From Agapanthus africanus (taxonomy: Eukaryota; Streptophyta; Magnoliopsida; Asparagales; Amaryllidaceae), in the NCBI GenBank assembly GCA_030015575.1, contig JASDDO010000014.1, positions 165,201,911-165,265,910 on the forward strand: 64,000 bases of DNA. The letters are read 5' to 3'. The notes under the pieces are model-generated. The model was not told the origin of the DNA. It was given only the letters and a program-made list of their open reading frames with translations, and made no database searches. Position numbers and translations under genes: made by a program. Shown piece after piece: positions 34,181-45,441 of this stretch (its first letter is position 1; each line of letters opens with the position of its first letter).

Positions 34181-34740
34181 TAGAATACACACAAGAGGAA
34201 GAGTTCAGAAATGAACGGATCCTTCTTGAGGCATTGTAGATTAGGTCATATCAATGCGACCCGACTAGCAAAGTTACATTTAGATGCATATTTAAATTTG
34301 TTTGAATTTACATCTTGTGAAACTTTCCAGTCATGTCACAAAGATAAAATGACCACAGCTCTGTTTATTGGAAACAGAGAAAGAGTTAGTGAACTCTTGG
34401 GATTGATACATGATGATGTATGATGGTCCCCTGTCTACACATGCCAAGACCGGTTCTTTGTATTTCATTACTTTCTCTGATGATCTCTCAAGATTCTGAC
34501 ATATGTTCCTGCTGAAACACAAGTCCGAACCTTTTGAGATATTCACAGAATGTAAGTTAGAAGTAGAGAACCAAAATACGGGTATAAGTATTATGTCCTT
34601 TGATGTGATCAAGGAGGAGAATACTAAAGCACGGAATTCCTGGACTATTCTAAAGGAAAATGAGATTCTCTCTCAGCATTACTTCTCCGTATACACCATA
34701 GCACGATGGTATATCGGGGCGGAGCAATAGCACCCTATTT
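34181..34740 (+). pseudogene. copia-A integrase N-terminal remnant
   Basis: GAG-pre-integrase type sequence: LRHCRLGHINATRLAKLHLD (about 34,229-34,290) and ETFQSCHKDKMTTALF (34,320-34,370), giving the H-H-C-C zinc-binding pattern of copia integrases, followed by ERVSELLGLIHDDV. After a stop at 34,423 pieces of the catalytic core are visible (VENQNTGI near 34,565; start of a TARWYIGAEQ tail at 34,700). The catalytic D-D-E set cannot be assembled: large parts are missing. Confidence 0.7.
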
Positions 34741-34889
34741 GATATGGTGTGCTCTATGATGAGTACTACTGAGTTTCCTATTTCCTTTTTGGAGTTATGC
34801 ACTTGAGAAGCTGCATACCTATTGAATAGGGTTCAAATCAAATCAGTTGCCTACCACTTCATATGTGATATGGAAAGGGAAGAGCCCAT

Positions 34890-35752
34890 ATCTTAAGCTT
34901 GTTAAGATTTGGGGTTGTCCGGCCTATGTCTAAAAGCAAAATCCGGACAAGCTCGAGGCAAGATCTGTTATGTAGAACTGGAAATGTTCCAGCTATACAA
35001 ACTGCAGCTGATGATTTGGTAGAACCAAAGGATTCAATAGTTTCCAACGAACCTCAGCCTCTCCGCCGATCTAGTAAGGTTCCTCACCCACCTGAGAGAT
35101 ACTTCGGTTTCTCTATGACAGTGGGAGTGAGGATTGCATCATGAGATGATGACCCAACTAGTTTCGAGCTGGCCATCAGGAGTGGGACTCTGTAAGAATG
35201 GCTGGATGCTTATCGATCTGAGATGGAATCCTTATACACCAACAAAGTATGGACTTTGGTTGCTCTATCTGAATGGTTAAATCCCCATCAGGAGCAAGTA
35301 TATCTTGAGAAGATTACGTAGTGTACATGGAAAAGTTGAGACTTTCAAAGCTATGCTTAAGTCCATCCAGATCCTACTTGCCACGGCTACATATCATGAC
35401 TACGATATCTGGTGGTTGGATGTCATGACTGCTTTTCTAAATGATGTTTTAGAAAAGAGCGTCTATAAGTACACAGCCAGAGGGCTTCGTAGACAGTGGG
35501 AGCATCGGAAATGTGTGCAAGATGTTTTATGTGATAAAACAGGCATCGCGGGGTTGGAACATCTGTTTTGATGTGGTAGTCAAAGAGTTTGACTTCATCA
35601 AAATGGTAGATGAACCTTGTATATACAAAAAGGTAGTAGGGAGTATGGTGATGATCCTCGTAGAGTACGTGGATGACATACTCTTGATAGGGAAGGAGTT
35701 TCCTATGCTACGCTCGGTCAATCTCCGCTTATCACAAGGATTCTCCATATAG
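34890..35752 (+). pseudogene. copia-A integrase-RT linker and reverse transcriptase remnant
   Basis: Linker sequence PLRRSSKVPHPPERYFGF (about 35,060-35,110) and the RT lead-in SEMESLYTNKVWTLV (35,218-35,262) are recognisable. The RT palm fragments WWLDVMTAFLNDVLEK (35,410-35,458), a tract FDVVVKEFDFIKMVDEPCIY (35,568-35,626) and the catalytic box YVDDILLIG (35,668-35,695) follow. Gaps and frameshifts between them remove much of the fingers domain, so it is not functional. Confidence 0.8.
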
Positions 35753-35869
35753 GATCAAAATGATACCTCCTAAATCCTGGGCTTTGGATCTATGAGATAG
35801 ATCTATTTGGATGTTAGGATACTCACTAGTTGTAGTGAGATGGTATCAATCGATCTTGGGGAGAATCAC

Positions 35870-36356
35870 TGGAAAGGTTCCAGGTGATAAGGACGACTGA
35901 ATGTCAGTTGCAGGCATTGTCTTTACCCTCAGTAGAGGGACGGTATGTTGGAAGAGTTCCAAGCTTGATACCGTGACTTACTAGACGATTAAAGGCAAGA
36001 TACATCGTTACCAAAGATGCTACCAAAGAGGCAGTCTGGATATATATAAGTTCATGAGATGAACTTCGTTCCTACTATTGTGTGACAATGGAGTTGTGGC
36101 TTTAGCCAAAGAACTACCGTCCCATAAGAAATCAAGATATAATTCTTAGGAAGTATCACCTGATCATGGAGATGGTTGATCTCTAGGGAGATCGAGGTTA
36201 GGAGAGTAGACACAGAGGAAGATGCGCGGATCCACTCACAAAGGCCTTTTTCCCAGTAGAGACTTTTATGGGATGGTTGAGTATGAGATACTTCAACCGC
36301 AGCTAATTGTTGGGTATGTGATACCATAACAGATGGCCCTAGTGCAAGTGGGAGAT
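35870..36356 (+). pseudogene. copia-A RNase H remnant and PPT
   Basis: Fragments of the RNase H end: a SVAGIVFTLSRGTVCWKSSK-like tract (about 35,900-35,965) and SKLDTVT, then nonsense codons. The equivalent tract in copia-B at 42,684-43,043 is better preserved, which makes the identification safe. The purine tract AAGTGGGAGAT at 36,346-36,356 abuts the 3' LTR. Confidence 0.75.
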
Positions 36357-38525
36357 TGTTAGTTATATGTATGCCCTAGAGGCCATTACTGTACATACGA
36401 TGTATATTGTAATGGATGCTTGGACATATATAGAGAGGAATTTCTTGCTCGACATGATAGTATGCTATCTGGTTGTACTTTATCTTAACATGTACTCTGA
36501 TTGTCTCTATATTACATGTTGATAAAGCCCTTAGGATATTTACTCGACTACTAGGACTATGATGAGATCATACTAGTAGGGCCACGGTAGTCGACGAGTA
36601 CATCCTATAACTGTTCCTAGTCGAGGGTGTATCGAGACAGGGCATCGATACACCAGAGTAGACTAGCGTATACGCATCTTAACCTATATGATGGGCGATG
36701 GATGATCCCATATCCATCGGTGTTTGACATCAAGGATGGTGTACGGGTGCTCAGTGGAGACTGGGTACACTGGACGGACTCGCCGAGAACTCCCAGATGG
36801 TATTATACCTCACGTCAGATGGCAGTTCTCCGGTGACACTGGTACAGAGTAGTCTGTTGACCCGAGATCGTCATAGAGTCTTGTGTGATTGCCACTGTGC
36901 TTTGATTTCCATCATACCACGTCCAAGAGGGCGTGCAAAAAGATGGCTTTTGGGTACAGTCCCGAATCACATGGAGGCAATGAGCTATTGGAGGGGATTC
37001 GTCTCTCCCGGTATAGGGAGTTGATGTTGTGCTGTGTTCGATTGGCTATAACCGGAAATCCCTGGCCAGGGTTGCTGAGATTTACTGGTAAGTGTTATCA
37101 GTAGTTTCTCGAACTGTTATAGACCTAATATCGACACGACTTATCGAGCTACTGGGGTCTGACGTTTACCACCCCTAGGCGAGATATGCAACATATCAGA
37201 CGACGAGACCGGACTGTACGGGAGTGTTACTGTTTGGATTCACAGGAGAATATACAGGCTTGCTTGTTGATCTTCTGAGCGCTCAATACCTGGGTAGCTG
37301 TTACGTTTAGCTGACCGCTTGCAGCTTGTGGGTGTTTGATATGATCATTACCTACTGCCGGCATATTGACGATTCTTTAGAGTCCCACACAGAGGTTTCT
37401 TGGCTCAGGCAAAATGGAGTAGGGGCACGTATGTGATATGTACGGGACCGAGGATAATACGATATGAGATACCGTATTCTATTCTCGCGATATTTGATAT
37501 CAGCCGCGTCATCGGATCAAGTGTTAATTCGATAAATCGGTACGGATAAATATTAGTCGGTTATATGCGATATAGCCGGATTGTCGGATCAAGTGTTGAT
37601 TCGATAATTTAATGTATAATAATATATATGATATATTAAATTTCATTAACTAATATTAGCTCACTAAAAGATTCTTTTTCTCACTCAGGTAATACATTGA
37701 TATATATGCGATATATGTTAATTGTATTATTTTATTTGGTTACAATAAATATTATATATGTGATATATAATATTGTAACTTGATATGATAACTAATGCTA
37801 CATGTTAGTAAAGATTAAACAAGATTAGGGTTTGATTTGGGTTAATGCTTTCTATATGATTCTAGAAGGTTTAGTTTTGTTTTGTGAAAGATATTTTGTT
37901 ATGACTCATTTCTTAACCTAACCCAAACCCTAGCCTTGGTTAATTCTCTACAATGGTTTAGACAACCATGGTTGCATTATTGATCATCATCTTCTTTGCA
38001 TTATTCATCACAAAAGGAATTCTATCATCATTTTTCATCTTCTTCCTTCTTCTTTCTTCATGGAAAAAGCTTACTAGCTTTTTTCCAAGTGATGAAAAAA
38101 TGTGAGAAAAAGATAAATAAAGAGAGCAAAAATCCTACTTCATCATCCTCATCTTCTCTTGCCCTTTAGATGAGAGTGTTCACTCAATTTTAGTGAGTGT
38201 TAGCTTGTGTTAATGAAACTTCAAGGTAGATCATCTTTGTATCGAAGATTGGAAGCAAGACTGCATCTTTCTCTTCGTAGAACTTCTCGAGAGTCCGGAA
38301 CCCGATGATCGCTGCGAAAGGACCACAACACGGAGCTTATGAAGTGAAGGACCGGATCTACAAAGGTTGTAATCCCTCTCACTTAGTGTTAAAGTGTTTA
38401 GCATGCTAGTTTTCTCCTAATCTCTAGTTTAAAGATCCGGCTTCGGGTTGTTCGGCACGGCTAATTTTTAATCGGGCATGATCGATGCCTCGTAGACCCT
38501 TGTGCGCGTGCATAGCAACCCTACA
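36357..38525 (+). repeat. copia-A 3' LTR
   Basis: 2,169 bp, nearly identical to the 5' LTR at 28,367-30,536. Confidence 0.95.
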
Positions 38526-38530
38526 TATCC

Positions 38531-40276
38531 ATTGGTGTTTGATATCAAAGATTGTAAACAGGTGCTCATTAAAGAATGGGTACACCGAACAGGACTCGCA
38601 GAGAACTCCTAGATGGTACTATACCTATCGTTAGATAGCAGTTCTCTGGTGATACTGGTACAGGTTAGTCTGTAGACCCGAGATCGTCATAAAGACTTGT
38701 GTGGCTCCCACTGTGTTTTGATTTCCTCCCTACCACGGCTCAAAGGAGTCATCCAAATAGGTGGATTTTAGGTACAGTCCTGAGTCACATGGAGGCAATG
38801 AGTGATAGGAGGGGTTTCGTCTTTCCCGGTATTGGGAGTTGATGTTGCCCTATGCTCGATTGGTTATAACTGGATGTCCCTGGCCAGGGCTGTTGATGAT
38901 ATTTACTGGTAAGTGTTATCAGTAGTTTCTTAAACCGTTATAGGCCTTACATCGGTATGACTTATCATGTTATTGGGATCTGACGATTCCACCCCCAGAC
39001 TCGATATGCGACATATCAGACGAAGAGACCGGAATGTACGGTATGTGTTACCTATAGGCTTTATTGGAGTTTGGACAAGCTTGCTTATTGATCTTCTAAT
39101 CGCTCAATACCTGGGTAGCCGTTACGTCCAGTTAGTACCGCTGACGGCTTGTGGGTGATTGATATGATCATCACCTACTGCTGGGGTATTGACGAGTCTT
39201 TAAAGTCCCACACAGAAGTTTTCTGGTTCAAGAGAAACGAAGTAGGGCACATATGTTTATATGTGCGGGGGCCTGATTAAATACAAGTACGTGATACCAT
39301 ATTCTAATCTGGCAGTTATCTGATATCAGTTAGGGTATATGTGATATAATCGGATTATCGAATCAAGAGTTGATTTGATAATGTGATATACAGATAAATG
39401 ATATAGTTTATATGTGATATAACCGGATTATTAAATCAAGTGTTGATTTAATAATATGATATATATTATATTTGATATAATTATATCTTAACTAATATTA
39501 TTCCTCACTAATTATTTTGTTATATATATGAGTATTAATATATATATATATATATATATAATCAAGCTTAGGTTGATTTTCTATTTATTAGAAATAGAAA
39601 ATGTGAGGTGGAAAATGAGAGCATGGAGTGAAGCATGGCTTGATGAATATTTTATTCATCTCACTACGCTATTGAAGTATGGTTACAATTGAATATTGAT
39701 TTAATTGGTTTGCTTCAATTATGTGTGAGATAGTAAAGCCATTCTTTACTTGCATCTTCAACACTTGTGTTTTTCTTGAGTTGAGCTCATATGATCTCTA
39801 GCTCTCTCCTTATTCTTCATCTCCACCTCCAAGCTCAAACTCTCACATGAGTTGTGAATCGTTGAGCTTGTAAGAACCCTAGTGAACAAACAAAATCCCT
39901 ACTTCACCATCATACACTTTATTAGCACTCTAGTGTAGTGTGTTTACTTCACTAAAGAGTTTAGTAAAGAGTTAGGTTGGATTGGCGGACTTCGGGTGGA
40001 TCATCTTTAGCATGAAGGTCATTGGATGAAGCTTGCACATTCTACAAGTGGAGCCTAGTGGAGTCGCATGGACTACTACCCGGAGCATTAGAAAAGAAGG
40101 ACACGATCATCAAAGGTTGTAGCATCCTTCTCTTCTATTAGTTTTGTCATATCATCATAGGAAACCCTAATTATTCTAGTTAAGAAATTGGTTAGTGTTT
40201 GTTAGCATCCGAAAATTTTTAAATTGCATGTATGATGCCCGTTTAAACCCCGTCGCGGTGCTAACATACACTTTCA
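38531..40276 (+). repeat. copia-B 5' LTR, second part
   Basis: Continuation after the copia-A insertion; ends CATACACTTTCA and is followed by GCATT. Contains a (TA)n stretch near 39,535-39,560. Related but distinct from the copia-A LTR. Confidence 0.85.
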
Positions 40277-40281
40277 GCATT

Positions 40282-42741
40282 TGTTCCCACCAAAATTTTT
40301 GGCAAAGAGCTATTTGTTCCCTTATAAGAAAAAGGAAAGAGGAAAAGAATTCTCATAGTTTGGTATCACGTATTAAACACGTGGGTGCTTATATATAAAG
40401 TATATAAACGCTGAAAACAAATAACTAAGAGTCAAATTGGCCTCACTTGTTAAACACGTGAGCGCTCATATATAAAGCATATGAGCGCTGAATAAAATAA
40501 ACTTAAAGGCCAAACTGGCCTCACATGTTAAACACGTGAGCGCTCATATGCAAAGCATATAAACGCTGAAAACAAATAACTAAGGGTCAAACTGGCCCAA
40601 CATGTTAAACCCGTGAGCGCTCATATGCAAAGTATATGAGCGCTGAATATAAATAACCAATGTCCAAACATGCCTCACGTGTTAAACACGTGAGCGCTCA
40701 TATGCAAAGTACATGAGCACTGAAAATAAACAGAATAAAACCCACACTAGGGGTCACGTGTTAAACACGTGAGTTATCTTGCCGCATTCTTTGGCAACGC
40801 TTACATGCAAAGCATGTGAGCGCCCCTATTTAAAATGATCCCATCTGATAGAATTAAATTCTATTTAGAAAATATTTTCCCTGATCTTTCTAATATGGAG
40901 AGATCTTTTTATAACAGAGAATCTTGGATTTAAAATCTAATGGTGATAAAATATCACCAATTAAATCATCTAATAGAATTAAATTTTATGTGGGAAATAT
41001 TTTCCTGATCTTTCTCAAACTAGAAAGATCTTCTCTGTTAAACAGAGGACCGTTGGATCAAAAATCCAACGGTGACTATAAAATCACTCATCGATCATTT
41101 GATAGAATAAAATTCTATCTTAGAAAAATATATTTCTACTCTTGGTAAACTAACAAGATATCATATGATAGAATAAAATTCTGATCTTGGTAAACTAACA
41201 AGATATTCATATGATAAAATAAAATTCTAACAAGATATTCATATTATAAAATAAAATTCTATGTTAGGAAAATATCTTCCTAATCTTGTTGAAATAACAA
41301 GATATTAATATGATAGAATAAAATTCTAAGCTTGTTAAAATAACAAGATATTAATAAAATAAAATAAATTCTAATCTTGTTAAACTAACAAGATATTTAT
41401 ATGATAGAATAAAATTCTATCTTAGGAAAATATTTCAAAATATTGTAAAACAAACAAGAAATCTTCTCTGTTAAACAGAGAGTCTTTGGATTAAAAATCC
41501 AACGGTGAATAAATTTCACCGATTGATTTAAAAGATCGTTTTGATTGATTATAAAATCAATCATGATCTCTCAACGAGAGATTTTCTCAACAAATTGATT
41601 CCTTTCTTTCTCCTATAAATAGGAGCAAAGAGATGACAAAAAGGAGCAAAAAAGAAAAGAAAAGAGAAGACCCCCCATAAGCTTCTGTAAAAATACAGAA
41701 GGCTCTCAAAACAACAGAGAATTTAATTCTCTCAAAGAAAAAGATTTCCCTCCTAAAAACCTTAGGTAAAGAAAAAAGAAGAGATCAAAAAAAATCTCCT
41801 TTACCTATTAAACGGGTTTAACTCTTCTCAAAGAACTTAGTTCTTTTTCTGGATCTGAGATTCAAAAGACAAATCTCCCACAAGTTGAGAATTTAATTCT
41901 CATCGGGAAGATCTTGTTCTTGAGAATCAAACATTCAGGGGAGAACATGGATACAAGAACATGAAAAAGATGGAGTTCATAATACTCCGGGAACTTAGTT
42001 CCTTCAAATCAAGAACTTAGTTCTTAAAAGAACCTGATCTCAGATTCTCAGAATAGTGATCTTGGTGATCCTTAATGGTCAAAACTCCATTAAAAGTGGT
42101 TTAACCTCTCTGAAAACATGAACATGGAAAATATGGAGTTCATAATACTCCAGGAACTTAGTTCTTTCAAATCAAGAACTTTGTTCTTAAAGAACATGAT
42201 CCCAGATCCTTAAAATAATGATCTTGGTGATCATTAATGGTCAAAATACCATTAACAGAGATTTAAGTTCTCTAAAAATATCAATAGAGATTAAATCTCA
42301 AAAAACATAGCGCCTCACGTGAAACATACGTGAGCGCCGGGAAAAATTAGTGCTTAGCACAATTGGAGCGCCTCACGTGAAATACACGTGAGCGCCACAA
42401 AAGTTACTGTTTAGCACTATTGGAGCGCCTCACGTGATATACATGTGAGCGCTATATACAGCTGAGTGCTTAGTACTGCTGGGTGTTACAGAAACTAAAT
42501 CTTAGCCCAAATTGGCTAACCTTATATTCATGATATCCAAACTGATCTTAGTCTCAAACATGACTAATGATCTCTTATTGATGATATCCAAAATGATATT
42601 CATCCCATATCTCCTAACATAATTTTACTCTCAAATAAGGCTAATAATTTTTAGATGATCCACCATGATCTTTTCCTTCAAATATGGGATTTGGTTCAAG
42701 GGTACATCTCTCCACATCTCTGATATATGTCGTTGTAATTC
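40282..42741 (+). repeat. gypsy-A LTR copy B, 3'-truncated
   Basis: Begins TGTTCCCACC right after GCATT and matches LTR copies A and C up to GATATATGTCGTTGTAATTC, then breaks into copia RNase H sequence. It shares bases with copy C against copy A (for example GATTTCCCTCC near 41,748), so B and C look like sister copies. Confidence 0.9.
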
Positions 42742-43337
42742 CTGGGGAGAAATACTGGACAGCTGTGAATAACATTCTTAAGCACTTGAGAAGGACTAAA
42801 GAGATGTTCTTAGTGTATGATAACAGTGAACTCCAGGTGGAGTCCTTTACCGATTCGAGCTTCCAGAGTGATAAGGACGACAGTAAGTCGGTCTCGGGTT
42901 TTGTCTCCACCCTCATTGGAGGGACGGTATATTGGAAGAGTTCCAAGTTAGATACCGTAGCAGACCCGACGATGAAGGCTAAATACATCGCTACCAACGA
43001 TACTGCCATAGAGGCTGTCAAGATGAAGAAGTTCATGAAATGAACTTGGTGAGGTTCCACCCATTGAGCATCCAATACCTGTATATTGTGATAACAATGG
43101 AGCTGTGACTTTGACCAAGGAACCCCGGTCCCATCAATGATCCAGAAATATTCTTAGGCGGTATCACCTGATCAGGGTGATAGTAGATCGCCGGGAGATC
43201 GAGGTTAGGAGAGTTGACATTGAGGATAACACAGCAGTTCCACTCACCAAGGCCCTCCCCCAGATGCTACTCGAGAGACTTTATGGGATGTTGGGTATGA
43301 GATACTACAACAACTGGCCTTAGTGCAAGTGGGAGAT
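42742..43337 (+). pseudogene. copia-B RNase H and 3' end of pol
   Basis: The remaining coding piece of copia-B. From 42,745 it reads GEKYWTAVNNILKHLRRTKE, then a SFTDSSFQSDKDDSKSVSGF tract with the RNase H aspartate context, TVYWKSSKLDTVADPTMKAK and EAVKMKKFMK, open to 43,043. After a stop, degraded copies of the usual C-terminus follow (DNNGAV-like, RRYHLI-like, PLTKALPQ-like). The 5' edge is a sharp join with a truncated gypsy-A LTR, so the rest of pol and gag are missing. It lies directly before the 3' LTR and its purine tract (AAGTGGGAGAT, 43,327-43,337). Confidence 0.85.
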
Positions 43338-45436
43338 TGTTAGTGATATGTATGCTCTAGATGCCATTATTGTATGATATAGTGGATGCTTGGACATATA
43401 TATGGAAGACTTTCTTACTCAACATGATAGTATGCTATCTGTTTTCCTTTATCTTAACATGTTCACTGGTATTATTATACCGTCTCTCATATACATGTTG
43501 ATAAAGCCCTTAGGATGTAGGCTTGACTACCAGGACTCTGATGCGGATAATACTACTGGGACCTGGGTAGTCCACAAGCACATCCTTCAATTGTTCCTAG
43601 TCGAAGGAATATCGAGACATGGCATCGATATTCCATAGGAGACTAGTTTGTACGTTTCTTGATCCTGTATGAGGCGATGGTTGATCCCATATCCATTGGT
43701 GTTGACATCAAAGATTGTACACATGTGCTCATTAGAGAATGGGTACACCGAATAGGACTCGCCGAAAACTCCTAGATGGTACTATACCTATCGTCAGATA
43801 GCAGTTCTCTGGTGACACTGGTACAGATTAGTCTGTAGACCCGAGATCGTCAAAGAGTCTTATGTGTCTCCCACTGTGCTTTGATTTCCTCCGTACCACG
43901 GCTCAAAGGAGTCGTGCAAACAGTTGGATTTTAGGTATAGTCATGAATCACATGGAGGCAATGAGCGATAGGAGGGGTTTCGTCTCTCCCGGTATTGGGA
44001 GTTGATATTGCGCTATGCTCAATTGGCTATAACTGGAAGTCCCTGGCCAGGGCTGTTGATGAGATTTACTGGTAAGTGTTATCAGTAGTTTCTTGAACCG
44101 TTATTGGCCTTACATCGACATGACTTATCAAGTTATTGAGGTCTGGCGATTCCACCCCCAGACTCGATATGCGACATATCAGACGAAGAGATCGGACTGT
44201 ACGGTAAGTGTTACCTATAGGCTTCATGGGAGTTTGGACAAGCTTGCTTGTTGATCTTCTAATCGCTTAATACCTGGGTAGCCGTTACGTTCAGTTAGTA
44301 CTACTGACGGCTTGTGGATGACTGATGTGATCATCACCTACTGCTACTGTATTGACGAGTCTTTAGAGTCCCACATAGAAGTTTTCTGGTTCAAGCGAAA
44401 CTAAGTAGGGCACATATGTTGATATGTGCGGGGGCTTGATTAAATACAAGTATGTGATACCGTATTCTAATCTAGAAGTTATCCGATATCAGTTAGGTTA
44501 TATGTGATATAACCGGATTATCGAATCAATAGTTGATTTAATAATATGATATACAGATAAATGATATTAGTAGGTTATATGTGATATAACCGTATTATTA
44601 AATCAAGTGTTGATTTAATAATATGATATATATTATATTTGATATAATTATATCTTAATTAATATTATTGCTCACTAATTATTTTGTTATATATATATGT
44701 GTGTGTGTGTATTAATATATATATATATAATCAAGCATGGGTTGATTTTCTATATATTGGAAATAGAAAATATGAGGTGGAAAATGGGAGCATGGAGTGA
44801 AGCATGGCTTGATGAATATTTTATTCATCTCACTACACTATTGAAGCATGGTTACAATTGAATATTGATTTAATTGGTTTCCTTCAATTATGTGTGAGAT
44901 AGAAAAAAACCATTCTTTACTTGCATCTTCAACACTTGTGTTTTTCTTGAGTTGAGCTCATATGCTCTCTAGCTCTCTCCTCATTCTTCACCTCCACCTC
45001 CAAGCTCAAACCCTCACATGAGTTGTGAATCCTTGAGCTTGTGAGAACCCTAGTGAGCAAAAAAAACCCTACTTCACCATCATATACTTCATTAGCACTC
45101 TAGTATAGTGTGTTTCCTTCACTAAAGAGTTTACTGAAGATGTAGGTTGGATTGGCGGACTTCGGGTGGATCATCTTCGGCACGAAGGTCATCGGAGGAA
45201 GCTTGCACATTCTTCAAGTGGAGTCACGTGGACTACTACCCGGAGCATTAGAAGAGAATGACACGGTCATCAAAGGTTGTAGTCTCCTTCCCTTATATTA
45301 GTTTTGTCATATCATCATAGGAAACCCTTATTATTCTATTTAAGATCTTGGTTAGTGTTCGTTAGCATCCAAAATTTTTTAAATTGCATGTGTGATGCTC
45401 GTTTAAACCCCATCGCAGTGCTAGTATACACTTTCA
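43338..45436 (+). repeat. copia-B 3' LTR
   Basis: 2,099 bp, TGTTAGTGATATG...CACTTTCA, followed by GCATT and the start of gypsy-A LTR copy C. Confidence 0.9.
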
Positions 45437-45441
45437 GCATT

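Larger units (their letters stand above)
28367..38525 (+). mobile_element. copia-A: complete-ended Ty1/copia element
   Basis: A 10,159-bp element with LTRs at 28,367-30,536 (2,170 bp) and 36,357-38,525 (2,169 bp), both TGTTAGTTATATG...AACCCTACA, and a perfect 5-bp duplication TATCC at 28,362-28,366 and 38,526-38,530. A copia PBS TGGTATCAGAGCC follows the 5' LTR (30,538-30,550) and a PPT AAGTGGGAGAT precedes the 3' LTR (36,346-36,356). The LTRs differ at only a few percent of positions by eye, so the insertion is young, yet the interior coding sequence is badly decayed and gag was not found. Confidence 0.95.
28022..45436 (+). mobile_element. copia-B: Ty1/copia element with rearranged interior
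   Basis: 5' LTR 28,022-28,366 plus 38,531-40,276 (about 2,091 bp, split by copia-A); 3' LTR 43,338-45,436 (2,099 bp). Ends are TGTTAGTG (TTTTAGTG in the 5' copy) and ACTTTCA. The 5-bp duplication GCATT lies at 28,017-28,021 and 45,437-45,441, with a third GCATT after the 5' LTR (40,277-40,281). Of the interior only a 596-bp end with RNase H remains; before it lies a truncated gypsy-A LTR. PPT AAGTGGGAGAT precedes the 3' LTR. Confidence 0.85.
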
